Source: Streptomyces sp. L2
GTDB lineage: Bacteria > Actinomycetota > Actinomycetes > Streptomycetales > Streptomycetaceae
Length of the DNA: 64,000 bases
Direction: 5' to 3'
NCBI RefSeq assembly: GCF_004124325.1
Contig: NZ_QBDT01000001.1
Span: forward strand, 6,448,001 to 6,512,000
A program made the position numbers and the translations under genes. Below, in pieces: positions 15,997 to 24,048 of the stretch. The notes under the pieces are model-generated. The model saw only the letters and a program-made list of their open reading frames with translations. It was not told the origin of the DNA and ran no database searches. How positions within the stretch are numbered: the first letter of the stretch is position 1; each line of letters begins with the position of its first letter.

Positions 15997-16842
15997 TCAC
16001 GCGGCCGCCGTCGCGCCCTCCTGCTCCTGCTCGATGCGGGCGTTCCACTCCCGCTTGGACGCCTGCCAGCCGTCCTCGTTGTGGCCGAGGCGCCAGTAGC
16101 CGGAGATGGAGAGGTCCTCGCGCGGGATCCCGCGCTCGACGCGGAGCAGGCGGCGCAGTTCCTTGACGAAGCCGGCCTCGCCGTGGACGAACGCCTGCGG
16201 GCGGCCCTGCGGGAAGTGCAGGGACCGTACGGCCGCGAGCAGGGCCTCGCCTACCGGGCGCTCGCCGCGGTGCAGCCAGACGACGTCCACGTCGGAGTCG
16301 ATCTTCTGCTCCTCCTCGGGGCCGGACACCTCCACGAAGGCGTGCGCGCGGGCGCCGGGCGGCAGGGTCTCCAGGGCGCGGGCGATGGCGGGCAGCGCGC
16401 TCTCGTCACCGGCGAGCAGATGCCAGTCGGCGGCGGGATCGGGGGCGTAGGCGCCGCCGGGACCCATGAAGCGGACCGTTTCTCCGGGCTGCACGCGGCC
16501 CGCCCAGGGGCCGGCCAGCCCCTCGTCGCCGTGCACCACGAAGTCCAGGGTGAGCTCACGCTGTTCGGGGTCCCACGCACGCACCGTGTACGTCCGCGTG
16601 ACGGGCCACTGCTCGCGCGGGAACTCGGCGCGGATCCCCTCCAGGTCGAAGGGTTCCGGGTAGGTGACGCCCGCCGGGCCGAACAGCAGCTTCACATAGT
16701 GGTCGGTGCAGGTGTCCGCCGCGAAACCGGCCAGCCCCTCACCGCCGAGCACCACGCGCCGCATGTGCGGGGTCAGCCGCTCGGTGCGCACCACTCGGGC
16801 AGTATGGGTCTTGCGCGGCTTTCGTCCCGGACGCTCTGCCAT
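15997..16842 (-). CDS. Siderophore-interacting protein (ferric-siderophore reductase type)
   Basis: Member of the FAD-binding SIP/ViuB family, cytoplasmic NAD(P)H-dependent enzymes that release iron from imported ferric siderophores. The 281-aa product starts at ATG 16842, six bases after a strong AGGAGG. The N-terminal FAD-binding barrel carries the family pattern RTYTVRAWDPEQRELTLDFV and DEGLAGPWA; the C-terminal SIP domain has HLLAGDESALPAIARALETL and ends with YWRLGHNEDGW. An iron-box-like sequence lies 18 bp upstream of the start, so derepression under iron limitation by DmdR/IdeR is expected. No siderophore transporter is adjacent. Confidence 0.92.
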   Translation of the reverse strand: MAERPGRKPRKTHTARVVRTERLTPHMRRVVLGGEGLAGFAADTCTDHYVKLLFGPAGVTYPEPFDLEGIRAEFPREQWPVTRTYTVRAWDPEQRELTLDFVVHGDEGLAGPWAGRVQPGETVRFMGPGGAYAPDPAADWHLLAGDESALPAIARALETLPPGARAHAFVEVSGPEEEQKIDSDVDVVWLHRGERPVGEALLAAVRSLHFPQGRPQAFVHGEAGFVKELRRLLRVERGIPREDLSISGYWRLGHNEDGWQASKREWNARIEQEQEGATAAA

Positions 16843-16859
16843 CACGACCTCCTGCAAGA

Positions 16860-16878
16860 ATTGGTTAGGTTTACCTAA
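16860..16878 (-). promoter_or_regulatory. Iron box (DmdR/IdeR-type operator)
   Basis: The 19 bp ATTGGTTAGGTTTACCTAA match 15 positions of the actinobacterial iron-box consensus TWAGGTTAGSCTSACCTWA, with an inner perfect TTAGGT-N2-ACCTAA palindrome (16865-16878). It sits directly upstream of the siderophore-interacting protein gene, where iron-loaded repressor would block transcription. Confidence 0.75.
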
Positions 16879-16968
16879 GTTACCATCCGCTTCCAGAGGA
16901 CACCTCGTGCTCGGCGGGCCCGGGGCGCCGCTTACCGGAATATTCCAGTAATGATCATCCAGGGGAGA

Positions 16969-17889
16969 TCACGCTCCGAGCGTCGTCAGCAGCCGTTGCA
17001 GCGAACCGCCCAGGCCCCAGCGCGCAGCCAGCGCCTCCAGCCCCGCCGGGTCGCGCGGCCCGCGCGGCAGCACGGTGTCGACGTCCGGCAGCGGCACGTC
17101 GCCCGCCACCCGCACCACCGTGGGGGCCACCGCCACGTACGGGCGTGACTCGGTGAGCCGCTTGCGCTGCGACGGCGTGAGCTTGGCCCGCGGGTCGTCG
17201 ACCGCCGCCATGATCCCGGCCAGGTCGCCGAACTCGGCGAGCAGCTTGGCGGCCGTCTTCTCGCCGATCCCGGGCACGCCCGGCAGTCCGTCGCTCGGGT
17301 CGCCGCGCAGCAGCGCCAGATCCGCGTACCCCCTGCCGTCGACCCCATACTTCTCGCGCAGCACGGCCTCGTCGGTGAGCTGCAGCGTGCCCACGCCCTT
17401 GAGCGGGTACAGCACACGGATCCCGCGCTCGTCGTCCACCAGCTGGTACAGGTCGCGGTCGCCGGTGACGATGTCGACGGGGCCGTCCGCGCGAGCGGTG
17501 AACGTGCCGATCACGTCGTCCGCCTCGTACCCCGCGACGCCCACGCGGGCGATGCCGAGCGCGTCCAGCACCGCCTCGATGACGGGCACCTGCGGGGAGA
17601 GCGTGTCGGGCACCTCCTCCTCGTCCGGTACGCCCTCGTGCTCCTCGGCCACCCGGTGCGCCTTGTAGGTCGGGATGAGGTCGACCCGCCACTGCGGCCG
17701 CCAGTCCGCGTCCATGCAGGCGACCAGCCGCTCCGGCCGGTGGTCCTTGACCAGCCGGTCGATGAAGTCGAGCAGCCCGCGCACGGCGTTCACCGGCGTG
17801 CCGTCCGGGGCCTTCACGGAATCGGGGACGCCGAAGTAGGCGCGGAAGTACAGCGAGGCGGTGTCGAGGAGCATGAGATGTCCGGTCAC
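16969..17889 (-). CDS. 5'-3' exonuclease (FEN/Pol I N-terminal domain type)
   Basis: A stand-alone relative of the 5' nuclease domain of DNA polymerase I, 306 aa, probably removing flaps or RNA primers. GTG at 17889 gives MTGHLMLLDTASLYFRAYFG, matching the start of the metal-binding fold. Acidic clusters are kept: CMDADWRP, AGYEADDVIGT and DIVTGDRDLYQL, followed by the helix-hairpin-helix GDPSDGLPGVPGIGEKTAAKLL. The substrate arch region is present. Streptomycetes have this gene in addition to polA. The gap to the siderophore gene (16843-16968) holds the iron box and nothing else obvious. Confidence 0.92.
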   Translation of the reverse strand: MTGHLMLLDTASLYFRAYFGVPDSVKAPDGTPVNAVRGLLDFIDRLVKDHRPERLVACMDADWRPQWRVDLIPTYKAHRVAEEHEGVPDEEEVPDTLSPQVPVIEAVLDALGIARVGVAGYEADDVIGTFTARADGPVDIVTGDRDLYQLVDDERGIRVLYPLKGVGTLQLTDEAVLREKYGVDGRGYADLALLRGDPSDGLPGVPGIGEKTAAKLLAEFGDLAGIMAAVDDPRAKLTPSQRKRLTESRPYVAVAPTVVRVAGDVPLPDVDTVLPRGPRDPAGLEALAARWGLGGSLQRLLTTLGA

Positions 17890-18115
17890 GCTCGCATCAT
17901 GCCGTACGGCACCGACACCGACGGCCGCACCGAAACGCGCCGCCGCCCGCGCTGCCCCGCGCCCGCGCTGTGAACCCGGTGTGAAGTCAGTCACTCGTGC
18001 GTTTGGCCTGGGGTCGTCTGGGCAGGCGCCGCCTCGGAGCGGTCTCGGTTGCACTTTCAACTGTTTTTGCGGCCCGATCGCTCCGTTTCTGTTGCCGTGG
18101 GGACGAGAGGTACGC

Positions 18116-19204
18116 GTGTCAGCGAGGCTTGCGGCCGAGCACCTGTACAAGGTGTTCGGCAGACGACCGGACGAGGCGGTGGACCGCCTGAGACAGGGCG
18201 CCGACCGGGAGGAACTGCGCGCCGACGGCACGACCGCCGCCGTCATCGACGCCTCCTTCGACGTGGCGGCCGGAGAGATCTTCGTGGTCATGGGCCTGTC
18301 GGGATCCGGCAAGTCCACGCTGCTGCGGATGCTCAACGGCCTGCTGGAGCCGACCGCCGGCCAGGTCCGCTACGACGGCGAGGACCTGACCGCGCTCAGC
18401 GACCGCGACCTGCGGGCGCTGCGCTCCAAGAAGATCAGCATGGTCTTCCAGCACTTCGCGCTCTTCCCGCACCGCAGCGTCCGTGACAACGCTGCCTACG
18501 GCCTGGAAGTGCAGGGCGTGCCCCGCGCCGAGCGCGTACGCCGCGCCGACGAGGCGCTCGCCCTGTGCGGCCTGGCCGGCTGGGAGAAGTCCTGGCCCGA
18601 CGAGCTGTCCGGCGGCATGCAGCAGCGCGTGGGCCTGGCCCGCGCGCTGGCCACCGACGCCGACGTGCTGCTGATGGACGAGTCCTTCAGCGCCCTGGAC
18701 CCGCTGATCCGGCGCGACATGCAGGACCAGCTCCTGGAACTGCAGAAGACGCTGAGGAAGACCATCGTCTTCATCACCCACGACCTCAACGAGGCCATGC
18801 GCCTGGGCGACCGCATCGCCGTCATGCGCGACGGACGCATCGTCCAGACCGGCACCGCCGAGGACATCCTGCTGCGCCCCGAGGGCGACTACGTGGCGTC
18901 CTTCATCCAGGACGTCGACCGCTCCCGCGTGCTGACGGCCGGTGCCGTCATGGACACCGACGTGCGCGGCGACGAGGCGGACTGCGGCTGCGAGACCGCC
19001 ACCCCGGAGACCCCCTTCGCGGAGCTGTGCGCGATCAGCGCCCGCCTGACGCACCCCGTGGCCGTCCTCGACGAGGGCCGCACGCTCGTCGGCGTCGTGC
19101 CGCGCCGGCGCCTGGTCGGCTTCCTCGGCGACGAACAGGGCGAGCCCGCCGCCTGCGACAACCCCGGGGGCGACCAGGTGAAGAAGGTGATCTCCCGTGC
19201 CTAG
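18116..19204 (+). CDS. Glycine betaine/proline ABC transporter ATP-binding protein
   Basis: ATPase of an OpuA/ProU-type importer of compatible solutes, 362 aa. The start is the GTG at 18116 (MSARLAAEHLYKVFG). Walker A is GLSGSGKSTLL, signature LSGGMQQRVGLARAL, and Walker B LLMDESFSALDPLIR, the DESFSALD form being typical of ProV/OpuAA rather than other ABC ATPases. The C-terminal ~80 residues replace a full CBS pair with a shortened regulatory tail rich in Cys and acidic residues (DEADCGCETATPE), a possible sensor region. The 8-bp overlap with the next gene indicates an operon. The ~225 bp upstream of the start have no convincing gene and should contain an osmotic promoter. Confidence 0.92.
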   Translation: MSARLAAEHLYKVFGRRPDEAVDRLRQGADREELRADGTTAAVIDASFDVAAGEIFVVMGLSGSGKSTLLRMLNGLLEPTAGQVRYDGEDLTALSDRDLRALRSKKISMVFQHFALFPHRSVRDNAAYGLEVQGVPRAERVRRADEALALCGLAGWEKSWPDELSGGMQQRVGLARALATDADVLLMDESFSALDPLIRRDMQDQLLELQKTLRKTIVFITHDLNEAMRLGDRIAVMRDGRIVQTGTAEDILLRPEGDYVASFIQDVDRSRVLTAGAVMDTDVRGDEADCGCETATPETPFAELCAISARLTHPVAVLDEGRTLVGVVPRRRLVGFLGDEQGEPAACDNPGGDQVKKVISRA

Positions 19205-21011
19205 GCTGCACCTCGGCGACTGGGTCGACTCCGGTGTCAACTGGCTGGTCGACCACCTGTCCTGGCTCTTCGACGCCATCAAGGCCGTCATGGAGGGCAT
19301 GTACAACGGCATCGACACGGTCCTCGCCGCGCCCGCCCCGCTGCTGCTCGCCGGCATCCTGGCGGTGCTCGCCTGGTGGCTGCGCGGGCTCGTCGCCGGC
19401 GTCCTGGCCTTCGCCGGGTTCGCGCTGATCGACTCGCTGGACCTGTGGGACAAGGCCATGTCGACGCTGGCGCTCGTCCTCGTCGCCACCGTCATCGCCC
19501 TGGTCTTCTCCATACCGCTGGGCATCTGGGCGGCCCGCTCGAAGACCGTCAGCGCCGTCGTACGGCCCGTCCTGGACCTGCTCCAGACGATGCCGTCGAT
19601 GGTCCTGCTGATCCCGGCCATGCTGTTCTTCGGCCTCGGTACCGCCCCCGGCGTCGTGGCCACCCTGATCTTCGCGTTCGCCCCCGGCGTCCGCATGACC
19701 GAGCTGGGCATCCGCCAGGTCGACCCCGAACTGGTCGAGGCCGCCGAGGCGTTCGGCACCACCCCGCGCAACATCCTGTGGCGCGTCCAGCTGCCCCTCG
19801 CCCTGCCGACCATCATGGCCGGCGTCAACCAGGTGATCATGCTGGGCCTGTCCATGGTGGTCATCGCCGGCATGGTCGGCACCGGCGGCCTGGGCGGCGC
19901 CGTCAACGAGGCCATCGGCCAGGTCGACATCGGCTACGGCTTCGAGGCGGGCGTGGCCATCGTCGTCCTCGCCATCTACCTGGACCGGGTGACCGGCGCG
20001 CTGGGCACCCGGCTCTCCCCGCTGGGCCGCCGGGCCACCGCGAAGGTCCGCCCGACCGTCTGGTCGTACCGGCCGCGCCCGGCGGTCGCCGTCGTCGGCG
20101 TCGTCGTCCTCGCGCTCGTCGCGGGCGGCATGGGCGTCTTCGGCTCCTCCTCCGGCACCTCCGAGGCCTCCGGCACGAACGTCGGCAAGGGCAAGGAGAT
20201 CAAGATCGGCTACATCCCCTGGGACGAGGGCATCGCCTCCACCTTCCTGTGGAAGGAACTCCTGGAGGAGCGCGGCTTCAAGGTCACCACGACCCAGTAC
20301 GCGGCCGGTCCCCTCTACACCGGCCTCGCCACCGGCCAGCTCGACTTCCAGACGGACTCCTGGCTGCCCACCACGCACGCCGAATACTGGAAGAAGTACG
20401 GCAAGCGGCTCGACGACCTCGGCAAGTGGTACGGCCCGACCTCCCTGGAGCTGACCGTCCCCTCCTACGTGAAGGACGTGAACTCCCTCGCGGACCTCAA
20501 GACCCACGCCTCCGAGTTCGACGGCAAGATCATCGGCATCGAGCCCAGCGCCGGCATGATGGGCCTGCTCAAGACCAAGGTTCTCAAGGAGTACGGCCTC
20601 CAGGGCGACCTCCAGGTCATCGACGGCTCGACCCCGGCGATGCTGACCGAGCTGAAGCGCGCCTACGACAAGAAGAAGCCGGTCGTCGTCACCCTCTGGT
20701 CGCCGCACTGGGCGTACAGCGACTACGACCTGAAGAAGCTCAAGGACCCCAAGGGCGCCTGGGGCGAGGGCGACGGCGTGCACACCATCGCCCGCAAGGG
20801 CTTCGCCGCCGACAACCCCGAGGTCGGCACCTGGCTGAAGAACTTCTCGATGACCGAGAAGCAGCTCACCGGTCTGGAGGCGCAGATCCAGAAGTCCGGC
20901 AAGGGCAAGGAGCAGGACGCCGTACGGACCTGGCTGAAGCAGCACCCGGGCCTCGCCGACAAGTGGGCCCCCGTCGCCAAGGACGGCAGCACGAGCCAGG
21001 CGGCCGGGTGA
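19197..21011 (+). CDS. Glycine betaine/proline transporter, permease fused to binding protein
   Basis: A 604-aa fusion of two OpuA components. Residues about 1-290 are the permease: five to eight membrane helices with the inner-membrane loop EAAEAFGTTPRNILWRVQLP that couples to the ATPase. Residues about 330-600 are the substrate-binding domain, beginning KEIKIGYIPWDEGIAST and containing ATGQLDFQTDSWLP and VVTLWSPHWAY; the tryptophans would form the quaternary-amine binding box. Fusion keeps the receptor tethered outside the membrane. GTG start at 19197 inside the ATPase gene. A strong terminator follows 23 bp after the stop. Confidence 0.93.
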   Translation: MPRLHLGDWVDSGVNWLVDHLSWLFDAIKAVMEGMYNGIDTVLAAPAPLLLAGILAVLAWWLRGLVAGVLAFAGFALIDSLDLWDKAMSTLALVLVATVIALVFSIPLGIWAARSKTVSAVVRPVLDLLQTMPSMVLLIPAMLFFGLGTAPGVVATLIFAFAPGVRMTELGIRQVDPELVEAAEAFGTTPRNILWRVQLPLALPTIMAGVNQVIMLGLSMVVIAGMVGTGGLGGAVNEAIGQVDIGYGFEAGVAIVVLAIYLDRVTGALGTRLSPLGRRATAKVRPTVWSYRPRPAVAVVGVVVLALVAGGMGVFGSSSGTSEASGTNVGKGKEIKIGYIPWDEGIASTFLWKELLEERGFKVTTTQYAAGPLYTGLATGQLDFQTDSWLPTTHAEYWKKYGKRLDDLGKWYGPTSLELTVPSYVKDVNSLADLKTHASEFDGKIIGIEPSAGMMGLLKTKVLKEYGLQGDLQVIDGSTPAMLTELKRAYDKKKPVVVTLWSPHWAYSDYDLKKLKDPKGAWGEGDGVHTIARKGFAADNPEVGTWLKNFSMTEKQLTGLEAQIQKSGKGKEQDAVRTWLKQHPGLADKWAPVAKDGSTSQAAG

Positions 21012-21034
21012 CCTGACCGTCCCGGACCGCCACC

Positions 21035-21088
21035 CGAGGGGTGGGCACCGCCGTACGTCCGTCAGGACGCGGCAGTGCCCACCCCTCG
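21035..21088 (+). terminator. Terminator of the compatible-solute transporter operon
   Basis: Perfect 14-bp arms CGAGGGGTGGGCAC (21035-21048) and GTGCCCACCCCTCG (21075-21088) with an inner GTCC/GGAC pairing. The rest of the 382-bp gap up to 21393 has no evident gene and should carry the promoter of the cupin regulator. Confidence 0.8.
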
Positions 21089-21393
21089 CGGCATCCCCGG
21101 ATGCCGCGCCTACCGTAAGGATCCGGCCAACCACGGAGCGCCATCGCCCCCGGCCCGGTGGGAACACGCGTGCCCGTGCGCGCGCTGAAGCAGGGGGCAT
21201 ACGGTGTAGGCGTCGGCCGTACGGCACTGGCGCGAACCGTGGGGGTCCGGCCGCCGGACGTGTCAGGGATGTGGCAGGCACCTGAAACGGTTTGCCGAAC
21301 ATGCGTAGGGTGCAGACAACTCATCAGAAGGGGTGCCACCGGACCGGGGCACCCGGGGCGCGGCACGACGGGTGAAGGAGGGAACCGAGAGCG

Positions 21394-21963
21394 ATGGGCG
21401 ACCACAAGGAGCAGCAGTCGGTGCGGGTGGGCGCGGCCGTCCGGCGGCGCCGGCGCGCGCTGGAGCTGACCCTCGCCGTGGTGGCCGAGCGCAGCGGTCT
21501 CTCCGTGCCCTTCCTCAGCCAGGTCGAGAACGACAAGGCCCGCCCGAGCCGCGGCTCCCTGGAGAAGCTCGCCGACGCCCTGCGCACCACGGCCGTGGAA
21601 CTCCTCGCCGCCGCCGACCCCGCGGCCAGCGTGGACGTCGTCCGCGCCGAGTCCGCCGAGGGCGACTTCTCCCCCCGGTTCCGCTCCCTGGTGCGGGGCC
21701 ACCACCAGTTGCACGCCTCCGAGTTCACCGGCGACCACGACGCGGGCCGCGAGTTCCAGCACCGCAACGACGAGCTGATGTACGTCGCCGACGGAGCGGT
21801 GGAGATCGAGGCCGAGGGCCGCGCGTACCGCCTCGGTCGCGGCGACACCCTGTACCTGACCGGTGGGGTGCGCCACCGCTGGCGGGCCACCGTCCCCGAC
21901 ACGCGGGTGATCGTGGTGGCGGTCGCCGAGCACATCGAGGCGGTCAAGGACCGGACGCGGTAG
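21394..21963 (+). CDS. XRE-family transcriptional regulator with C-terminal cupin domain
   Basis: A 189-aa regulator of the HTH-cupin (SutR/PuuR-like) group. An N-terminal helix-turn-helix (VAERSGLSVPFLSQVENDKARPS, about residues 28-50, split here as two motifs VAERSGLSVPF and LSQVENDKARPS) is followed by a small-molecule-sensing cupin with EFQHRNDELMYVADGAVE and GDTLYLTGGVRHRW. Its ligand is unknown. ATG at 21394 with GGAGG upstream. The next gene starts at the base after its stop, so it is co-transcribed with a BtuF-like protein, hinting at control of metal-complex or cofactor handling. Confidence 0.88.
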   Translation: MGDHKEQQSVRVGAAVRRRRRALELTLAVVAERSGLSVPFLSQVENDKARPSRGSLEKLADALRTTAVELLAAADPAASVDVVRAESAEGDFSPRFRSLVRGHHQLHASEFTGDHDAGREFQHRNDELMYVADGAVEIEAEGRAYRLGRGDTLYLTGGVRHRWRATVPDTRVIVVAVAEHIEAVKDRTR

Positions 21964-22683
21964 ATGCGGGTCGTCTCCCTGGTGCCCTCCCTGACGGAGG
22001 CCGTCGCGGTGTCTTTGCCGGGCGTCCTCGTCGGCGCCACCGACTGGTGCGGCCATCCGGCCGGCCTGGACGTCGTCCGCGTCGGCGGCACCAAGAACCC
22101 GGACGTGGAGCGGATCGCCGCCCTCGCCCCCGACCTGGTGCTGGCGAACGAGGAGGAGAACCGCGCCCCCGACCTCGACGCCCTGCGCGCGGCGGGCCGG
22201 GAGGTCCTCGTCACCGAGGTGCGGACCGTGCCGCAGGCGTTCACCGAACTCGACCGGGTGCTGACGGCGTGCGGTGCGCCGGTACGGCCGCGGTGGCTGG
22301 ACCGGGCCGAGGCCGCCTGGACCGCGCTGCCCGCACCGACGGAGCGCAGGACAGCGGTCGTACCGATCTGGCGCCGCCCCTGGATGGTCCTCGGCCGGGA
22401 CACCTTCGCGGGTGACGTGCTGGCCCGCCTCGGCGTGGACCACCTGCACGCGTCCCACGCCGAGCGCTACCCCCGCGTGCCCCTGCCCGAACTGGTCGCG
22501 GCGGCCCCGGACCTCGTCGTCCTGCCCGACGAGCCCTACGCCTTCACCGCGGACGACGGCCCGGAAGCCTTCCCCGGTCTGAGCTGTGCTCTTGTCAGCG
22601 GGCGGCACCTGACCTGGTACGGCCCCTCGCTCACCGAGGCGCCCCGCGTCCTGTCCGAGGCCCTGCGGGCGGCCGGCCGCTGA
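21964..22683 (+). CDS. BtuF-like helical-backbone metal receptor domain protein, cytoplasmic
   Basis: A 239-aa protein with the fold of periplasmic cobalamin/iron-complex binding proteins: VVSLVPSLTEAV at the N-terminus, GATDWCGHPAG, NPDVERIAALAPDLVLANEEENR and VLGRDTFAGDVLARLGVDHL. It lacks a signal peptide or lipobox, so it is predicted to stay in the cytoplasm, unlike true BtuF. Single-domain cytoplasmic members of this group exist widely and lack a clear function. It directly follows the cupin regulator gene (TAG-ATG junction), suggesting one transcript. No transporter partners are adjacent. Confidence 0.85.
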   Translation: MRVVSLVPSLTEAVAVSLPGVLVGATDWCGHPAGLDVVRVGGTKNPDVERIAALAPDLVLANEEENRAPDLDALRAAGREVLVTEVRTVPQAFTELDRVLTACGAPVRPRWLDRAEAAWTALPAPTERRTAVVPIWRRPWMVLGRDTFAGDVLARLGVDHLHASHAERYPRVPLPELVAAAPDLVVLPDEPYAFTADDGPEAFPGLSCALVSGRHLTWYGPSLTEAPRVLSEALRAAGR

Positions 22684-22692
22684 ACGGCGCGA

Positions 22693-22709
22693 CATAAGCT
22701 GGTCTTATG
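22693..22709 (+). promoter_or_regulatory. Palindrome over the start codon of the LysR gene
   Basis: CATAAG-CTGGT-CTTATG is a perfect 6+6 bp palindrome whose right arm contains the ATG start (22707-22709). No Shine-Dalgarno is visible, and TAAGCT (22695-22700) is a plausible -10 for a leaderless mRNA. A LysR-type T-N11-A autoregulatory site is likely. Confidence 0.5.
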
Positions 22710-23630
22710 AGCGACGACGACTACAGGGTCGCGGGCGCGGGCTCGCTGGCGCACCGGGTGCCGGACCTCGGTGCGCTGGAGCTGCTGCTGGCCGTGGCCC
22801 GGCTGGGCAGCCTCGGGGCGGCGGCCCGGGAGGTCGGCATCACCCAGCCGGCCGCCAGCAGCCGTATCCGCTCCATGGAACGGCAGTTGGGCGTCGCCCT
22901 CGTCGACCGCTCACCGCGCGGCTCCCGGCTCACGGACGCGGGCGCCCTGGTCACCGACTGGGCGCGGCGGATCGTGGAGGCGGCGGCCGTCTTCGATGCG
23001 GGCGCGCAGGCGCTGCGGGACCGGCGGGACTCCCGGCTGCGGGTCGCGGCGAGCATGACGATCGCGGAGTACCTGCTGCCCGGGTGGCTCCTGGCGCTCC
23101 ACGCCGAACGCCCCGACACGGCGGTGTCGCTGCTCGCGGGGAACTCGGCGAAGGTCGCGGAACTGCTGCTCGCCGACGAGGCCGACCTCGGCTTCGTCGA
23201 GGGGCTCTCGGTCCCGGCCGGGCTCGACGCCACGGTGATCGCCCACGACCGGCTGATCGTCGTCACGTCCCCCGGCCATCCGTGGACGCGGCGCCGGCGC
23301 CCCGTGACCCCCGAGGAACTCGCGGCCACTCCGCTGATTCTCCGCGAACGCGGGTCCGGAACCCGGCAGGTCCTGGACGCGGCGCTCGGCGGGCTGGCCC
23401 GCCCGCTGATCGAACTCTCCTCCACGACGGCGGTGAAGGCGTCGGCGGTCAGCGGGGCGGGCCCCTCCGTCCTCAGCGAGCTCGCCGTCGGCGAGGAACT
23501 GGCGACGCGGCGCCTGGTCCGCATCCCCGTAGAAGGCATCCTCCTACGCCGCGACCTCAGAGCAGTCTGGCCCACAGGCCACCGCCCCACGGGCCCAGCA
23601 AGGGAACTGCTCTCGCTGACCCAGGGATGA
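22707..23630 (+). CDS. LysR-family transcriptional regulator
   Basis: A 307-aa LTTR. The helix-turn-helix occupies about residues 22-80 (AVARLGSLGAAAREVGITQP then AASSRIRSMERQLG), and the periplasmic-binding-like effector domain begins about residue 105 (RLRVAASMTIAEYLLPGWL) and ends RDLRAVWP. The N-terminus is about 20 residues longer than average if the ATG in the palindrome is used; a GTG at 22758 would give a shorter form. The effector is unknown and it does not face a divergent target gene; the cupin/BtuF genes lie upstream in the same direction. Its last codons are duplicated downstream (23734 on). Confidence 0.9.
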   Translation: MSDDDYRVAGAGSLAHRVPDLGALELLLAVARLGSLGAAAREVGITQPAASSRIRSMERQLGVALVDRSPRGSRLTDAGALVTDWARRIVEAAAVFDAGAQALRDRRDSRLRVAASMTIAEYLLPGWLLALHAERPDTAVSLLAGNSAKVAELLLADEADLGFVEGLSVPAGLDATVIAHDRLIVVTSPGHPWTRRRRPVTPEELAATPLILRERGSGTRQVLDAALGGLARPLIELSSTTAVKASAVSGAGPSVLSELAVGEELATRRLVRIPVEGILLRRDLRAVWPTGHRPTGPARELLSLTQG

Positions 23631-23830
23631 GGGTGCGGGTCGTATGCCGGGTGCGGCTCCGTCGTGGCTGATCGCGCAGTTCCCCGCGCCCCTGGGGGGT
23701 GGCAGTGCTGCCGGCTGTCACCGGCGGGGGCATTGCTCTCGCTGACCCAGGGGTGAGGTGCGGGTGCGCTGTGGCTTGTCGCGCAGTTCCCCGCGCCCCT
23801 GGGGGGTGGCAGTGCTGCCGGCTGTCACAG
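23608..23830. repeat. Tandem duplication of LysR 3' end plus family A repeat
   Basis: The segment from 23608 (TGCTCTCGCTGACCCAGG, the final LysR codons) through a family A repeat (about 23661-23700) and GGCAGTGCTGCCGGCTGTCAC recurs from 23734 with the same order (repeat at 23771-23810). The two units are about 120 and 97 bp with several differences, so the duplication is not very recent. No gene. Confidence 0.75.
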
Positions 23831-23837
23831 GCGAGGG

Positions 23838-24024
23838 CGCCTTCGCAACCGGCGGCGCCGCAACCCCCCTCAGGGGCGCGGGGAACTGCGCGATCGGCCA
23901 CGACGCTCCCGCGTCGGCGTCACCACCGCCCCCCAACGGAGCGGACCCTAGGGCGCTTTCACGGCCGACGGCACGGCAACCTCCTCAGGGGCGCGGGGAA
24001 CTGCGCGACAAGCCACGGCGCACC
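23838..24024. repeat. Two inverted family A repeat copies with shared flanks
   Basis: Two reverse-oriented copies (cores at 23871-23900 and 23986-24016) share about 35 bp of upstream flank (a Thr/Gly/Ala-like GGCGGCGCCGCAACC versus GACGGCACGGCAACC), so they too look like a tandem duplication. They face the forward copies at 23661-23810, giving a large inverted arrangement in this convergent gap (23631-24048) that otherwise holds no gene. Confidence 0.7.
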
Positions 24025-24048
24025 GCACCCCCGACGGCGTCGGCCCGT

